DNA from: Tetranychus cinnabarinus
Lineage: Eukaryota > Arthropoda > Arachnida > Trombidiformes > Tetranychidae
DNA length: 64,000 nt
NCBI GenBank assembly: GCA_022266195.1
Contig: WHVY01000002.1
Span: forward strand, 10,927,001 to 10,991,000
Direction of reading: 5' to 3'
Part shown: one piece after another, positions 62,315 through 64,000 of the stretch
Numbering within the stretch: the first letter of the stretch is position 1
Layout: the number at the start of each line of letters is the position of its first letter
Position numbers and translations under genes: made by a program
Notes under the pieces: generated by a model
The model's input: only the letters and a program-made list of their open reading frames with translations
Told to the model about the DNA's origin: nothing
The model's database searches: none

Positions 62315-64000
62315 GGGTGGTGCTAACGAGCAACCGGCCTTGAGGCGGCACGGTTTAAAATACAATTTGGACTTCTGGTATCGTTGGTGCAAGGGGCTAG
62401 GTGTTGGATTGGGAGTGGGGGGTTGATTTTTGGTTTGCTTTATTGTTGGTTTTGGTGTTCATGGATGATTTTAATAGTATCATATATTGAGATTAGAAAG
62501 TTTGATACTATTTTGGGATATCGTAGGAGTAGTTGTCGGAGGGTGATTCTCATTCTTGAGGCTGTTTCAGTGAGATAATTTCTTTCGTTGTTTAGGTTGG
62601 GGCAGTGAAAGATGAGGTGAAAGGATGAAAGGGTGAGGCCACATGTACAGATTGTGTTGTCCTTGATAAGGAAATCGTATGAGCCTAGTAGGGTTCTGGT
62701 GTGGATTGACATTTTGGGCCAAGCTGATTTTTCCAAAGGTTTGATGAGAGTTAAGTATTCTGGTTTGACTGATTTTGTCCATAGTTCTTTGGTTTCTTGG
62801 TAGAGAATTGCTTGGGTTTGATGGGTTAGGCCATTTTGTTGAGTGTCATTTTTGATATGAGGTAGCCAATCAGGCTTGTTTTGAATGGTCCATTTGTATA
62901 TGAAGTTATCATCTTTTAGGTGAGTGTGAAGATATTTGATGGTGTTTTTGATTGTGGTTATTAGGATGGGGGTGTTGTTAGTTATTGCGTATGATGCATA
63001 TTTGTAGTCGAAACCTTTCTTTCTGATATGTTTTCTGATTAGGTCAGAGGTGAGTCTATCGATTTTGTCAATGAAAGTTTTGTTTTTGATGAGGACTGTT
63101 GTGATGAAGGGTGCTAGGTGAGTGATTTGGGATTCATAAAAGGAATTGGTTATGAGTTTAATTGTGTGGGAGGGAAGGTGGGAGACTAATTTGCTGTCAA
63201 TTTTGTTATTTTGTATTTTTGTTTCAGTTTGTTTAAGTATTTCGGACGTATCAATACAGTACGAAGCTTTTAGGTTCACACTGATTGGCAGTCCTAGTAC
63301 TTTTGTTTTGTATGTTATACATGGGAGGATTGAAAGATCTATCTCGTCTATTCTTTTGTGGGTTAGTATTTTGGTTTTTTGGGGGAGTATTGATAGGTTA
63401 ATGGGTTTTAGGTGAAGGTTAATGTTTTTGATTATTAGTGTGAAGGAGTCGTAGATTACTTGAGATAAGTATAATCTTCTGCGTGTGTTTCCCATTGAGT
63501 AGTTGACTATCATTATGAGGTCATCTGCGTAACAGAGTAGTTCCAATTCAGGTTGGGGAAGATGAGCGATTTTCGGTGAGGTGTATTTGATGCTGCTGTT
63601 GGAGATGTCAATGATGGCTTGATTTATTCCAATTATGAATAGAAGAGGGCCGAGAGAGGAGCCTTGTGGTACTCCTGAGAGCGGTGCAATTTTCTGCGTC
63701 TTGAATTGATGTTCATTTAGTATCGACCATCTATTTTCCAAGTAGCTCATGAGGAATTTTAGGGTGTTTTTTGGTACTGATTTTTTGGCGCAGTTGATGA
63801 GTATCGATTCATGAGAGATGTTATCAAAGGCTTTTTCGATGTCTGCCAATAGGACATAACTCGAGTCGGATTCGTAGTTTACAGAGTTTAAGACTCTGTT
63901 TAAGACGTCTTTGGTGCTCTTGTTTTCTTGGAAAGCATATTGATGCGTGAACATTTCGTTGTTGATTTTTAATTTTAGCAGTTCCATGAGATGATTTTCA
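62315..64000 (-). mobile_element. Non-LTR retrotransposon, 3' part (runs off the window)
   Basis: Contains the reverse transcriptase frame at 62440-64000 and about 125 bp of 3' UTR. The plus strand is strongly G/T-rich, that is, the coding strand is A/C-rich, unlike the neighbouring genes. The 3' boundary is placed by the change of composition and may be off by some tens of bases. No long poly(A) tail is evident. Confidence 0.8.
62440..64000 (-). CDS. Reverse transcriptase of a non-LTR retrotransposon (partial, 5' end outside)
   Basis: The frame is open through the window edge with no internal stop; at least 519 codons are visible. RT motifs occur in order: HQYAFQENKST, LLADIEKAFDNISHESIL (motif A, catalytic Asp), SGVPQGSSLGPLLFIIGINQ (motif B) and ELLCYADDLIMIV (motif C, YADD). 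A C-terminal C-x-C-x7-H-x4-C cluster (CTCGLTLSSFHLIFHC) is typical of LINE-type elements such as the Jockey and CR1 clades. The endonuclease domain should lie beyond the window. The enzyme copies element RNA at a nicked target. Clade assignment is uncertain. Confidence 0.92.
   Translation of the reverse strand, partial: ENHLMELLKLKINNEMFTHQYAFQENKSTKDVLNRVLNSVNYESDSSYVLLADIEKAFDNISHESILINCAKKSVPKNTLKFLMSYLENRWSILNEHQFKTQKIAPLSGVPQGSSLGPLLFIIGINQAIIDISNSSIKYTSPKIAHLPQPELELLCYADDLIMIVNYSMGNTRRRLYLSQVIYDSFTLIIKNINLHLKPINLSILPQKTKILTHKRIDEIDLSILPCITYKTKVLGLPISVNLKASYCIDTSEILKQTETKIQNNKIDSKLVSHLPSHTIKLITNSFYESQITHLAPFITTVLIKNKTFIDKIDRLTSDLIRKHIRKKGFDYKYASYAITNNTPILITTIKNTIKYLHTHLKDDNFIYKWTIQNKPDWLPHIKNDTQQNGLTHQTQAILYQETKELWTKSVKPEYLTLIKPLEKSAWPKMSIHTRTLLGSYDFLIKDNTICTCGLTLSSFHLIFHCPNLNNERNYLTETASRMRITLRQLLLRYPKIVSNFLISIYDTIKIIHEHQNQQ

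Noticed and set aside
63146..63415. 89-codon plus-strand frame in the retroelement
   Set aside because: Antisense shadow of the reverse transcriptase frame.

Overview
The window looks like nuclear DNA of a small-genome arthropod. It is AT-rich and holds about a dozen protein genes in 64 kb. Most introns are short (about 70-160 bp), and there is one insect-type gustatory receptor with the usual phase-0 intron before its last membrane segment. An acariform mite, such as a spider mite, fits best; this is an inference from gene style and no marker settles it. No rRNA gene, convincing tRNA, CRISPR array or bacterial operon was seen. All gene models below were built by hand from splice sites and reading phase.

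Left part (1-25 kb). Two nearly identical copies of BAP60/SMARCD, a SWI/SNF chromatin-remodelling subunit, lie in opposite orientation at 1990-3639 (+) and 19595-21244 (-). Between them are a single-exon peroxisomal acyl-CoA oxidase (-), a 10.3-kb gene-poor stretch, and the six-RRM ribosome-biogenesis protein RBM19/Mrd1 (+). RBM19 ends 121 bp from the second BAP60. The BAP60 copies match from codon 5 to the penultimate codon, intron included, but the first four codons and the flanks differ. That pattern points to gene conversion between older duplicates. A 540-bp imperfect palindrome lies upstream of copy 1, and a 305-bp pogo/Tigger-type MITE lies upstream of copy 2.

Middle part (25-50 kb). 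In order: importin-13 (+); a secreted Tyr/Asn/Pro-rich orphan protein (-); a TJAP1/BEGAIN-family coiled-coil protein (+) whose start codon sits at the end of a separate exon; ribosomal protein S5 (-); and a four-exon gene (-) spanning 38250-50474. The last encodes a secreted, acidic, prohormone-like precursor of 1007 residues. It has several multibasic sites and a C-terminal ten-cysteine domain that resembles secreted phospholipase A2 (a C-N-x-H-E-x-C-Y motif). Its 6.6-kb intron contains the gustatory receptor gene on the same strand.

Right part (50-64 kb). ALG9 mannosyltransferase (-, seven exons), a Josephin deubiquitinase (-, four exons) and gamma-tubulin complex component 3 (+, three exons). 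The window ends inside an apparently intact non-LTR retrotransposon reverse transcriptase (-).

The genes do not form a pathway. They are mostly housekeeping genes (chromatin, ribosome biogenesis, translation, nuclear transport, glycosylation, microtubule nucleation) with lineage-specific secreted and chemosensory genes between them.
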